A stretch of DNA of 64,000 nucleotides from Desarmillaria ectypa (GCA_030407005.1 JAUDYN010000008.1:434001-498000); one strand, 5' to 3'; numbered from the stretch's first letter, positions 10,098 to 19,823 are shown. The notes: a model not told the origin generated them from the letters alone. A program made the numbers and translations.

Positions 10098-11457
10098 TGA
10101 TATGCCGTCTATGCATTCACACCTAGATTTTGCGATTTTGTAACAATACTATTGCACATCTATCCTATACTAGTGATACATAGAGGACTATAGCTGAGGC
10201 TTCGAGCTGATAGTTAAAAGCAGTAAGCAACTGGTAGAGCCAGGACTTAGATGCAACACCATTAGTGGGTTAAATCTACCAGCCGGCCAGACTAGTAACT
10301 CGAATGCTAGCAGGACTAAGTGAAATACAGCCACTAGCAAACGAAGGATGCTACTAGCACACAAAAACCAGGAGCAGAGTACACAGATCTCGTCAAGTTC
10401 TGTCACTAGCAGCCCAGACTGGGCATAAACGCCTAAGTCAGGATAACTAGTCACATGGCAATCTTGAAACAGGACTTAGAAATAAATTAGGAATGGATTA
10501 ACCTTGAGCCCGGATCCAACTATTTCGATATAGATCTCTTATGATCGATGCTAGTGGAGCCGGACTGCACTCTTGATCATGATCAGATAGCTGTTACAGG
10601 CACCAATATCCAGATATCCATATAACTGCATTACTAGGGCATGTAGTTGTGCCAAGGGTGCGGAAAGACCAACTGTGGAGTCTCTAGACCGAATATTTGA
10701 AAAGAAAACAGACTAGACTGACTATTGTGTGATTATTCACCATTATTCATGACTAGCCAAGAAATTCTTACCAATATACCCTATACCCAGATGATATTTA
10801 TAGTTCTGCCTCAGTAGTATATAAGTAGTGGGATGGGTGCTTGTGCAAACCAGGCAAGCTATTCCCACAGTTGAGCCCTCACTGGTAGTAACTGGTGTCC
10901 CCAATTAAAGGCTTTTGTGCTTAACCTCGATGAAGTGATTAATAGTCGCTAAGTCACCTATAGAATTGCATTGAATTGAAGTCCATTAGAGTCACTGTTG
11001 TGTCCTGCAAAGATCCGGAGTGTTTTGAAGTTAGTTCAAGCAAAGTTCTCGGAGTTATAGTTTATTCTTAGGCCAAGAGTGCCACTAGTTAGCCAAGAGT
11101 GCGGCTAGTCAAGTGTTTATCACTTGTAGGAAGCAGTATAGGGCCAAGAGCATCACCAGCCTGAAGCCATTTCAGTCAGAACGAGCACAGTAGCTCAAAC
11201 CAAGTCACTCTTATCTAATTGTGTCTTACCCACCCCACTAGTATGAGTAGTACTTTGTATAAACTCACTAGTAATGAATAAAACGTCTTAAAGACAATTG
11301 TACTTGATTATTGAAGTCTGCAGAGTGCTTCCATCATACTCGAAACCGCCCAAATTCAATATTGGTGATTAAGTGTAGAGTAGTAAGAGGTTTAGTGTGA
11401 TTGGTGTTCATTGCCATTCCCTAATTCTTTTGTCACTCACCGTTACCAAGCACATCA
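10098..11457 (+). repeat. 3' LTR (1,360 bp)
   Basis: It matches 691-2298 along its whole length apart from scattered substitutions and one copy of the 248-bp unit instead of two. It includes the TATA box at 10,818-10,825. The right flank (TCGGGCTTCG) does not repeat the left flank (CCCTCCGT), so no target-site duplication is seen. Confidence 0.93.
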
Positions 11458-11475
11458 TCGGGCTTCGACATCCCT

Positions 11476-11814
11476 TCATTGAACTTCCCATGCTGCAGTC
11501 CAGAAGGGACTGAAGATTCTTCGGTCGACCTTGGAGAGGTCGGGCCAGATGAAATCTTCCCCATGCAGGTTGAAGGGGTCATCGGTGGCATGGGGAGGGG
11601 CCGGGACCAGGGCGTTGTCTCCAATGATGTCGTCGTCGGACTCATCATTGGAGATTTCAATGATGGGGAGAGAGGAGAGAGAGATGGACTCTCCTTCCTC
11701 TGACCATGTCTCATGGCCCCAGGGGCTGTAAGGGTGGTTTCGATCCATGGCTGGATCGTCGGGGTGGTGGGGTCCAGAGTAGCTGGACCTTCTACTGTCG
11801 TCGCTGTCAGGCAA
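11476..11814 (-). CDS. Acidic leader frame of the gypsy relic
   Basis: This frame of about 112 codons on the minus strand is rich in Asp, Ser and Pro, with segments such as SPWGHETWSEEGE, IIEISNDESDDD and WPDLSKVDRRIFSPFW. The older copy (minus strand, about 14,900-14,660) preserves the same frame with recognisable matches: PWAWEQGSWPEGG, then an Asp/Ser run, then WPELANIDWEI. Conservation of this frame in two strongly diverged copies argues that it is the coding one, rather than the overlapping Pro-rich frame at 11,433-11,924. It lies between the small membrane frame and gag. Function is unknown; it may be an N-terminal part of Gag. Confidence 0.5.
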   Translation of the reverse strand: MPDSDDSRRSSYSGPHHPDDPAMDRNHPYSPWGHETWSEEGESISLSSLPIIEISNDESDDDIIGDNALVPAPPHATDDPFNLHGEDFIWPDLSKVDRRIFSPFWTAAWEVQ

Positions 11815-12224
11815 TGGGGAATCTGATCTCTGCTGTGATATACGGAGGGGGGGGGGCTGGGGTAAGGGGGTGGGGGTTCATCAAGTGCAAGCCGAATGTC
11901 CTGCATGTATTCTTGGGCTGCCATGCAGGTGGCTGTTGGTCACTCCAGTGTGATGGTGGGTCATTCCATCCTGTAACAGAGGAGGACGGCTCTCGTGTTA
12001 TGTACATGAGTGGAGGAGGGCCTAGCAGTCGGGGTCCAAATTGTTGAGAGCCCTGGAGTTGGGGGCCTCAAGTCTGCACTCCCCGAGGAGAAGGAGGCAA
12101 TTGTGAAGCAGGCACGGGGGTGGACAAGTGATACTGCCTCTCGTTCTCCCAGTCTTGCGGGGGGTATCCCCCAGGGAACGACATGGGTGGTTGGTGGGGC
12201 AGGGCAGGGTAGTGGGTCAGGTCG

Positions 12225-12374
12225 TCAGGGTTGCCTTTGTCGGAGCAATGTCCAGATTTCTTCCTTGTATATTAATACGGTGAGGACTGTGAAGAAAGTC
12301 AACAGTATGGCGCCACCAATGGCGATGCCGAGGGAACCGGTTTGGGGTTCTGAGGGGTTTTGTTCTTCTAGCAT
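12225..12374 (-). CDS. 49-aa single-pass membrane mini-protein in the retroelement leader
   Basis: The frame has an ATG at 12,374-12,372 and a TGA at 12,227-12,225. The peptide starts MLEEQNPSEPQTGS, has one hydrophobic segment (about residues 15-36, GIAIGGAILLTFFTVLTVLI) and ends in a charged tail (YKEEIWTLLRQRQP). The homologous frame in the older copy at 15,277-15,420 keeps the length and layout. It is the first frame after the LTR on the element's sense strand. I know of no such named protein in fungal Ty3/gypsy elements, so function is unknown. Confidence 0.55.
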   Translation of the reverse strand: MLEEQNPSEPQTGSLGIAIGGAILLTFFTVLTVLIYKEEIWTLLRQRQP

Positions 12375-12433
12375 GAAGAAGTGCTTCTAGATGGCTAGCG
12401 TTGAAGAAGCAGGGGAGGGAATCTCTTGTTTAA

Positions 12434-12856
12434 TGTTATGCACCGACTTGGGCACATGACTTGGGACAGTCAGCTGATCTCTCTGGGCTGTTATGCATTC
12501 GAATGATCACCCAAGATGAGAGATAGAAGCTAAAAGTCTTCTGTGTTGTGTGAACAAGAAGTATATGATTGTAATTTAAACAACAGATAAAGTACAACTG
12601 TCTAGTTTACTCTGTTTATATAGTATTTCTGCGGCGTTATAATTAGATGAAATGCTACAGTCCATGCACAAATGGTGTCGAAGTAGGACGATCCGGGAGG
12701 ATCATAGAACCAATAGAGAGCGTCTGGGATGACAGACGGTGAGAATGAGGGTGGTAGCTGGCAAATAGCTGGATACGAGTCAGTTTCTTGAATCGATTAG
12801 GTGGATGAGTCATGGATATGACCCGGATAAGATAAGATAATGGAAAAATCATAACA
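12434..12856 (-). repeat. LTR of the minus-strand gypsy family (423 bp)
   Basis: The termini are TGTTATGC... and ...ATCATAACA, giving inverted TGTTA/TAACA ends. It is homologous along its length to 15,480-15,874 but diverged. Read on the minus strand, gag sequence ends just before it (12,857) and leader sequence resumes just after it (12,433), so it is shared by two internal regions. Confidence 0.75.
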
Positions 12857-12887
12857 GTCGAGCAAGGGGAATCAAACTCTTGTTGAC

Positions 12888-14255
12888 CTATTCTTTTGTC
12901 TCCTCATTTTTAGTCATAGGTAGTACCACTTCATTAGTGGGCCCTACTGAATTAATATCTTTGAAGTCTTTTCTTCTAGAGCAATCCTTCACCAGGTGAC
13001 CTTTCTCATCACACCTGAAACATCTTCCTTCTGCTTTCCATCGATCAATCTCCATAGGCTTTCCTGATCCTCTATATGTCATCCATCTTCCACTTACAAT
13101 ATCCTGACTGACACCTACATTAGCAGTCAGCTTTAGAGCTAAGGAACTTGTCACTCCAGCAGCAGCTTTGCCACTGGGATACTGTTGTTGAGGGTTGGTG
13201 CAGGAGTCCTTCTTCTGCCCATCCTGAGGGATGCCCATGGTCTGGTCAAAGACCCACTTTCACTGTTATTCCTCATACATTCACAAGATATATTCTTTCC
13301 ACTCCAGATATGATCACAGGATGTTGACACTCATATTGGAGATGAAAGTCATATAGGAGGTCAGTACTCCTAGACAGATGGCCTTCACCATGGCACCATG
13401 CTCATTCTTGTCAGTTCATCAGCCCACCAGCTTTGCTTCTTCTTCCAATTTCTGAAAGTAATGGGAGGCAGGCTGTGTCCCTATTCAAAGGTTAAACATC
13501 TGCTTTTCATGGACTTCTTTGATGGCAGGGTCTCTGAATTGTCCAGAGACCATATCTATGAAGTCATCCCAAGTGGGATATCAGAAGTGAGCGATGGTGC
13601 CATCATAGACATCACCAATCCAGAATTCAGGTCTCTTATAGACCCACCAATCCTTGGTGGCCCCTTCAAAGTGCAAGGTCATGAATAGTACCAGGTGTGA
13701 TAGCACCTGGAAATAGTGTTGGAACACTTCAAAGTATGTGATACAATTGCCAATGAAGCACTCAATATTATCATGGTCCCCCTTAAATGGCTTGAGGGGC
13801 TGGACAAGAATGGGCTTTATCCCCAGATAAGGGGCATTGCCAGACATGTTCCTGATGGGATTAGGGATAGGGTTGGGAGGACCTTTTCTAGGAGGCAGTC
13901 TTAGGATCAAGTAATGATCCAGCTGCAGACTGGGATAGCCTCTCAGCAGTTTAGTTGGTCTTCCTCTTTCCAGCTCCTTCCCCTTCTTGCTATTGCGAAG
14001 ATAGTCCATCATCATCTTTTTGATAGATTCTTCTTTCATGAGTTTCTCACACATTTCTTAAATACACTTCTCCTTTTTGGCTAACACATTCCTGGTTTGT
14101 TGCTGAATTTCTTCTGCCATTTTTGGGATGGATGATTCTGCAGGGGTTGTCTCAGGTTCCATGTCTTCTTCTGCTCCTGTGAATAGAAGACTTCCACCCT
14201 GATAGGGGTGGTAACCTTGTTGATGTATCTGATTGCAAAGTGGTGAATTGGGCAA
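12888..14255 (-). pseudogene. gag relic with CCHC zinc knuckle
   Basis: On the minus strand, fragments in shifting frames give the hallmark order of a fungal Ty3/gypsy Gag: a basic N-terminal region (about 14,255-13,900), a retrotransposon-Gag core (about 13,800-13,580; LKPFKGDHDNIECFIGNC, THFEGATKDWWV-like), and a zinc knuckle CFRCDEKGHLVKDC at about 13,020. Several stops and frameshifts interrupt it. No protease, RT or integrase follows: after the knuckle and about 130 bp the sequence runs directly into the LTR at 12,856. The copy therefore looks like a gag-only, pol-less derivative. Only four CpGs remain in about 1.4 kb, in contrast with the younger relic. Confidence 0.75.
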
Positions 14256-15276
14256 GGATCATGGTCTTGTGACTAAGGTGTTTGGAGAGTAGTCGGGGAA
14301 GTTCATGTATTGGGGCTGGGAGTATCCCAGTCCACCATAATGTCTGTAGTTATATGTAAACCTATCAAAGTTGGACATCCAGCCTGTTCTTCTCTCTCCT
14401 GGCAAGCTCCAGTCACTATAATTGTTGAAGGGAGTGATTCAGCTTCCATTGCTCCTCTGCTGTCCTTGGGCATAATCCTGGTACCAGGTCACTGACAGCA
14501 GGGTGATAAAGTTCCCAGTTCCTGTTGGCATGAATCTGGGCCCAAATTGTGGCTCTGAGATTGGATTCCTGTATAGGGTCCCCTCAATTGGTCACCAGCC
14601 ACTTATCTATGTCAGGATGAAGTTCTGGCCAGGCCATTCTGGCCTTGACATCTGCTCTTCATATCTCCCAGGTGGCAGATATGAGAGGGCTGAGTATTTC
14701 CCAGTCAATATTAGCAAGTTCAGGCCAATTTTGGTCAGTCTCATCTGGATTGAAGAGACTGTCAGGAGAGAAGGTAGTGGCTGTGGTTGTGCCATCAGAG
14801 CTTCTATCAGAGTCACTGGAGAGCTTGATAATGGAGAGAGAGAAAGAGGAGTTGGTTCCTCCTTCAGGCCAGGAACCTTGTTCCCAGGCCCAGGGTCTAT
14901 ATAAATGGTTTTGATCCAGTCTGGGATCATCAGGGTGTAGGGCCCTGAAGTAGGGTCAGGTAGGGGTAGGAGAACAGGGACATTAAGGAGGGGAGTATGG
15001 GGGTGAGGGGTCCTCATTCACAGTCCATACATTCCTCACATATTCTTGTGTGAGGGTGAGGGCAGATCATTCCACCCTTTCATTGGAGAGGCCTGGAATC
15101 AGGGGCCTCCTATTGTTGGTGGTCTTCTCAAAGGAGGAGGTGGCCAAGAACCAGACTCAGGGGCAAGAGAGTGGTATCTCTTCTCATCTGACCAGTCAGA
15201 CAGAGGAAAGTCTCCTGGGAAGGATATTGTTAGAGTGTTGGAGAGGGCAGAGAGGAAGTTGTGGTGAGTGGCAGGG

Positions 15277-15420
15277 TCACCACTCTTGTTGGAGAAGGGT
15301 GTGGACTTCCTTCTCATATGTTAGTACAAGAAGGGCAGTGAAAAGGATGAGGAGTGCAGCACCACTGATTGTGACACTGAGTGTAATAGTTTTTTGGTTT
15401 TCTTTGTTTTCTTCAGGCAT
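15277..15420 (-). CDS. 47-aa membrane mini-protein, older copy
   Basis: An intact ATG-to-TGA frame on the minus strand lies just inside the LTR at 15,480. It starts MPEENKENQ, has a hydrophobic segment (about residues 13-34, including SGAALLILFTALLVLTY) and ends with a charged tail (EKEVHTLLQQEW). It is the counterpart of 12,225-12,374. Although the surrounding copy has lost all CpG, this frame has no stop, which is notable, but it is short enough to survive by chance. Confidence 0.45.
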   Translation of the reverse strand: MPEENKENQKTITLSVTISGAALLILFTALLVLTYEKEVHTLLQQEW

Positions 15421-15479
15421 GTGTCAATGCTTCTTTTACAGCTTGTGTAGAAGGAGCAGTAGATGAATCTTTTGACTAA

Positions 15480-15874
15480 TGTTAGGACCCAGTCCTAGCA
15501 CATGATCTTGGGACTTTTACATCACTCTAAGCTGTCTTGCATTCAGACAATCACTCATGGTAGAGGATGGTTCAGTCTTTAGATGTGTGCAGTAAGAGGT
15601 GTATGAATTAAGTTTAGTCAAAAGATAGAGAGTATGTACAAAATCACTCTACTTATATACTGAAAGTATGAGTTTATTAATAACTGAAATGATCAGATCC
15701 ATGTGTGAGATGGGAGGAAGTCAGATGACTGTAGTCCAGTAATGATGAGACTTTTAGAAATAGATAGAGTCCTTGTGGATTGATAAGATTGAGAGGGTGT
15801 GAACAGTTGGATATAGATGAAATGCATAAGCATTCTGACATGAAATTGATAAGATGAATGGAAAAATCATAACA
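15480..15874 (-). repeat. LTR of the minus-strand gypsy family (395 bp), CpG-free
   Basis: The termini are TGTTAGGACC... and ...GAAAAATCATAACA, matching the LTR at 12,434-12,856. Together they bracket the 2.6-kb internal region 12,857-15,479. It contains no CpG. Confidence 0.72.
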
Positions 15875-18629
15875 TCAACCAGAAGTGTTAATTTCAGCAT
15901 CTTTTTATTTTTAGTGATTGCAATTCTTTCCAGTCTTGCTTCATATTTTTTCCAGGATACCTATTAGTATCCTTCAAAATTCTATCCACTTATCTTGTGC
16001 ATCTCACTCCTCCCCACCCCAGAAAAAGAAAACAGGAATTTTGCAAAGGTGTGCTGATCAGACTTGATACTTCCCTGCCAAAATTAACCACTTGCACATT
16101 GGTACTATTCTGTACCAGCTCACATTCTTTTGAAAAATATGAAGCTTGGCACAATGCAGGCATGATATTCAAACTATCATTCTATTAAATTTCTGAAGTA
16201 AATTCTCAACATTGAGAAAACAAGTCACCTTGAACATTTGGATTGACATTTCTGGTTGATTGATAGTAGCAGAATGCCATGGTGATGTGGTGCATCCTGA
16301 AAAGGTCAATCAGTAGAAGAAGATACACTAATCCATTTATTCCAGATACTATATTAAAGCTATCAAAAAAATACAAGCATTATCACAATTCTATATGCTT
16401 ATATTCAAAGTTATGACCCAAAGTTTCAAGGTTCAAAATAACCATAGAAAACCTGTATTTAACTATGTGAGCCCTTGGACTACTCTTGTCTCATCATTCT
16501 AGTTGATCAACTGTCATCAACCTAAGTGGAGATTGACTCAAGTCTAAAGCTCACAGTAAAACTTAACAAACCTATAAGACAGTATTAGTAGCTTCCCCAA
16601 CAGACTCATCCCTCACAATGCATCAGTGCCACATAGAATGTTTGAAGTACATTATAAAAACTGATCTTTCAGCAATAAATTCTTTGATGTCACTAACTTG
16701 ATTGAATATAGTCATTTTTGGAATCTTCATACTTTTTTGCAGCAATGACAAAACATAGGTGTGGGGAGTGACATTCATCCATGACTTTGGCACTATTCTA
16801 TTAGAAAGGGGGGGGGAGAGTTGAAATCTACTACTTCCATTATACTTTAGACATTAATGTCCCAATATAAGCAAGCTTCTGGAATAAAGGAGAGAATCAG
16901 TCAATCAAAATTCCCTTGACCAAGGACACTAACTATACAACCACTGACAGTTCTTCAAAAATTGAGACTGATACTCTGCCTTGGGTGGAAATGTCATTGC
17001 TATTCTGTCTCAATTGTGCATCCAACATCTGCTATATTGCCTCAGCCATATGTGCCTGCAAAAGTACCAGTCAATTAGCCTTGGTGTGGTTAGCATGGGC
17101 ATCACTTGTATGTTAAATAAATCTCAGTTTCCTGTAGATATCTAATGCCTATCATTCCTAGCTGTTATGACAATGGAACTATTATTGCCTGACAGCAAGC
17201 ATGGTGGAACTCAGCCAGTCTGAACTCTCCTCCAAGATAATGGGCACTTGGGATCTTTCACATCCATCACAGAAGAGATAAGCCACAACAATGGCTCCCA
17301 ACCAGACATGCAGGTTGATTTCTTCAGACCTATTACATGCAAGATCACACAGAACAATGTTGATCCTGTATCCAGCATCCAGTTCTGGATGACAATCCTA
17401 GCAATACATCACTTTTAAGCTCAATATGTACACAAATTTCAGCAACTTCAGGATATTGCTCAAGGTGATTGCAGTGAGAGAACCATGCCATCTACACTCT
17501 TCATATGAGTGATATCCCATAGGTCAGAAATAATACCCTATTAAAATCCATTGTATCTTGCAATGTGACCTAAGCAGAAAATATAGACTGCAATCACCTC
17601 ACCTATAGTTCAACTCATCAGATGCATCACTCTAGAAAATTCAACATGAAAGAAAGATGTTAACAGCCAACCAGAATTTATAAGTGAGTGAACTTTTATC
17701 AGATTTCTTAATTCCTGACCAAGAAGATGGAATAGCTGGTGACATTTTCTTACATTGACTATCCTGGAACTTGTACAGACTCACATCACTCTTAGATTGT
17801 ATATTGCTTGAGGGATTGTCATGCTCAAGGTAGAGAGATGAATGAAAAACCAATGGGCTGTAAGAGAAGGTGTGTGAGAGAGAGTGAACAAGATGGCATA
17901 CTTCTCCAATTGAACTCCTCTTCTTCCACCTTGTTTGTTGGGCAGATGTCATCTCTGAGCCAAGCTCCAAAGACAGGTATCTTGAACAAATCATTAGACA
18001 AGGATCTGTCTTTCTTTCTGGATCTTATGCATTATGATTCAGGATATATGCTAATCAGAGGAGGAGGAGGGAGAGCAAATCTGTAGTTTGCATCATTCTC
18101 CAGTGGTTTGTCTTTGCCATAGTTGGGGATAGAGAGGGTATATTGAAAGTGTCATACATAATGAAAAAATCTGCAGTGGGTCAGGATGAAGTGCAGCCCT
18201 CTTTCTTCACACCCACCATGAGAGGTGGCAATGCCAGCCATTGCATGGCATGTCTGTTCACCAGTGCTGGCAAGGATGGCAGGGAAGAGATATAGAGAGG
18301 ATAGGAGAGGGAAAACTTTGAGTTTAATAATGAGTGACCTCATAATTGGTACTGTCAGTGCATAACTTGTATGACAGCAGTCTTAGTATTGGGTGTAGCT
18401 GAGTCACTCAAATTCATCCATGCAAGAAAGATGAAATAGCACTGTGGGTTGGACTGGGATGATGCAGGAGTGTATACACAATATCAATAGGTATGGATCT
18501 GTGAGTGGTGTCATTGTGGGTCCCAAGTCCCAATCAGATAGCATGAGTTCCCAACTTCAACATGGGCTACCTTCAGGTAACAGGTTAAAAAGGAATAAAA
18601 TTAAAAATGTATGATATTCGACCCCGAGT
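15875..18629. other. CpG-free decayed repeat DNA
   Basis: These 2.75 kb contain no CpG except in the last ten bases. No open gene is present. One fragment (16,916-17,116) is a relic of the HNH gene family. The rest has the texture of deaminated coding or transposon DNA but no family could be named. Confidence 0.7.
16916..17116 (+). pseudogene. CpG-stripped relic of an HNH-family gene (N-terminal part)
   Basis: The translated fragment contains DTNYTTTDS, then YIASAICACKSTSQ and LALVWLAWASL. The intact HNH gene at 29,561-30,844 has DPNYPTDY, YVSSAICACKPDRT and LGLVWFAHFLWP in the same order, and the relic at 31,024-31,330 has DNLNYTTDS. The heptad SAICACK is identical. A short in-frame gap separates the two conserved blocks. 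No HNH core follows in the next kilobase. Homology is likely but rests on eye alignment of a short, strongly mutated stretch. Confidence 0.5.
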
Positions 18630-18716
18630 TCGGATACGGGGAATCGAACCCCGAGCTGCCGCGCCCTAACTGTGGGTGTTGAGAGGCGGCAATGTTAGCC
18701 GTTACACCATATCCGA
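18630..18716 (-). tRNA. tRNA-Glu (anticodon CTC) with a 16-nt intron
   Basis: On the minus strand the 7-bp acceptor stem is TCGGATA/TATCCGA, the D-arm reads GTGTAACGGCTAACAT, the anticodon stem is GCCGC/GCGGC, the loop is CTCTCA plus one base with anticodon CTC, and the T-arm is GGGGTTCGATTCCCC. About 16 extra nucleotides follow position 37 (from ACACCC to TTAGGG), the canonical place for a nuclear tRNA intron. The D-arm and acceptor closely resemble yeast tRNA-Glu. The B box (GGTTCGATTCC) is intact. The gene sits exactly at the right edge of the CpG-free block and 120 bp before an Mpv17 pseudogene. Confidence 0.93.
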
Positions 18717-18835
18717 TTGAAGTTGAGTCCGGGAGACCTATCCTTGTTTCGCTAAAACATTCAGGGCCGGCATCGGAGGAATACTGGCCCTATGCGCATG
18801 GACCAACTGTGGGGCCCCGCTTGCTTCTCTCTCTC

Positions 18836-19070
18836 ATGGCATCTCTGTTCCATGTGTACAAGTCGATCGTTTTCCGTCCCTCTTACAACTGCCCACTACG
18901 TCAATGACAGTGCTCTCCTCATTCCCCGGCCGATACTCGCCCAATGTGGCCATTATCTTTGGCACGGGTGACATCATCACGCAACAGACTATCGAGAACA
19001 GAGGCCTTAGGCAGCAAAGTTGGAGCAGGAGGAGAAGGAGCATGAAAGGGCAATTACGAAGGAGGTGTAG
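18836..19070 (+). pseudogene. Mpv17/PMP22-family pseudogene (exon 2 fused to last exon)
   Basis: It corresponds to the intact Mpv17-family gene at 28,326-29,058: same start (MASLF), same first intron, and an exon 2 encoding a recognisable FGTGDIITQQTIENRG. A deletion of about eight bases frameshifts exon 2. After RGLR the sequence jumps straight to the last exon (KLEQEEKEHE...KEV stop), skipping the whole central exon and its intron. The join lies at a shared AGGCA. About 80 bp of upstream sequence, including GGGCCGGCATCGGAGGAATAC, is also conserved with the intact gene's 5' flank, so this was a DNA-level copy, not a retrocopy. The product would lack the conserved core and cannot be functional. 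Confidence 0.88.
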
Positions 19071-19185
19071 AGGTACGTCGCCTTTACAGTCCTCGTCGAT
19101 GTGTACTCATCTTTCTCACAGGGAACGGACTTTGCGTGACTGACCTGTCGGTATTTCATAGAACGCTAATACAGACGGTCTGTAG

Positions 19186-19335
19186 ACGCGTACCTCAATG
19201 TCGTGAATGCACGTCATGCCAGGGAAGGCATATGAAAGAGTGCCAACGAAGCAGGTGCAGTACCTTCACATTGTTGTCGACGTGTACTCATCTCTCTCGC
19301 AGGGGATGTTCTCACGTGTCGGTATCAAGCACATA
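19186..19335 (+). repeat. Second copy of the Mpv17 last exon and 3' flank
   Basis: After a CTGTAG acceptor-like site, the sequence from 19,186 repeats the intact gene's last exon (ACACGTATCTTAGTGCAGTG, here mutated) and then the 3' flank with GACGTGTACTCATCTCTCTC. The same flank already follows the first pseudogene at 19,095-19,120. The 3' end of the gene is therefore present twice in tandem. Confidence 0.7.
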
Positions 19336-19823
19336 GAGCATAACTCGCATTGTCACGCTTCCCGGCCGCCACGGCCCTCTTGAAGATATGAGCTGCTTCA
19401 ATGACCGTTGTAAGTGGCCATGCATGTTTTCTCAGTGCATCCATTGCCCATGTTATGATACAATGAAAATCATCACGTTCCTTTACCTGAGGGGATGTAT
19501 AACAGTATATGAGTACAATGTATTCAATACCAATATTGAACACGGACTGTATTTGTGAACGACTACCCTCAAAATCGAGGGATTCAGTCTCCCTGAGAGT
19601 CAGTGTAGTGATCTCCAAGATCGCCTTTATTCGCCTTGAATACAATAAATGGCTGTCAATATTAAAAATTATAAAGATGAGTTGCCACCGACAAGGCCAG
19701 AAGAGGTACCAGACCCAAGTATTTGCCAGTTCTATCAGCTGCTCAAAGTCGTTATCCTGGCCAGTAGTCAAGCGGCGTGGTGTGTGTTCGCTATCGTCTG
19801 GCGTGAGTGAGCATTGCATCTAA
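19325..19823 (-). pseudogene. HNH-endonuclease-family relic with AAHI motif
   Basis: On the minus strand the relic starts within the family's N-terminal domain (LANTWVWYLFWP, compare LGLVWFAHFLWP in the intact gene). An intron-like gap follows, then a segment ending ESLDFEGSRSQIQ, a second intron ending CCCTCAG, and the nuclease core RDDFHCIITWAMD...VIEAAHIFKRAV. RDxxxCxIT and AAHI are the conserved beginning and histidine motifs of fungal HNH_2-type domains. The frame then ends after 17 more residues at TGA, right where the Mpv17-derived sequence begins (about 19,330). The N-terminus and the C-terminal two thirds are missing. Both intron positions match the intact gene. Confidence 0.7.

Larger units (their letters stand above)
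691..11457 (+). mobile_element. Near full-length Ty3/gypsy LTR retrotransposon
   Basis: The element has TG...CA long terminal repeats (691-2298 and 10,098-11,457), a primer-binding site directly after the 5' LTR, a purine-rich tract directly before the 3' LTR, and frames in the order Gag, protease, RT, RNase H, integrase. RT before integrase places it in Ty3/gypsy (Metaviridae) rather than Ty1/copia. Gag and the next two frames are joined by overlapping stop-start pentamers (TGATG). One in-frame TGA splits the integrase. The LTRs are closely similar but differ in length by exactly 248 bp because of a tandem duplication in the 5' LTR. No target-site duplication is visible. CTAG is conspicuously frequent throughout. 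Confidence 0.93.
11460..12433 (-). mobile_element. Internal 5' region of a minus-strand gypsy relic (younger copy)
   Basis: This stretch aligns with the minus-strand region 14,700-15,479, starting just inside an LTR (12,434-12,856) and running toward gag. It retains many CpGs. It carries two leader frames (12,225-12,374 and 11,476-11,814). It breaks at 11,460 against the + strand element; the gag N-terminal part expected next is absent from both flanks. Confidence 0.75.

Noticed and set aside
11433..11924. 163-codon Pro/Thr-rich minus-strand frame
   Set aside because: It overlaps the acidic frame 11,476-11,814, and only the acidic frame is recognisably kept in the older copy.
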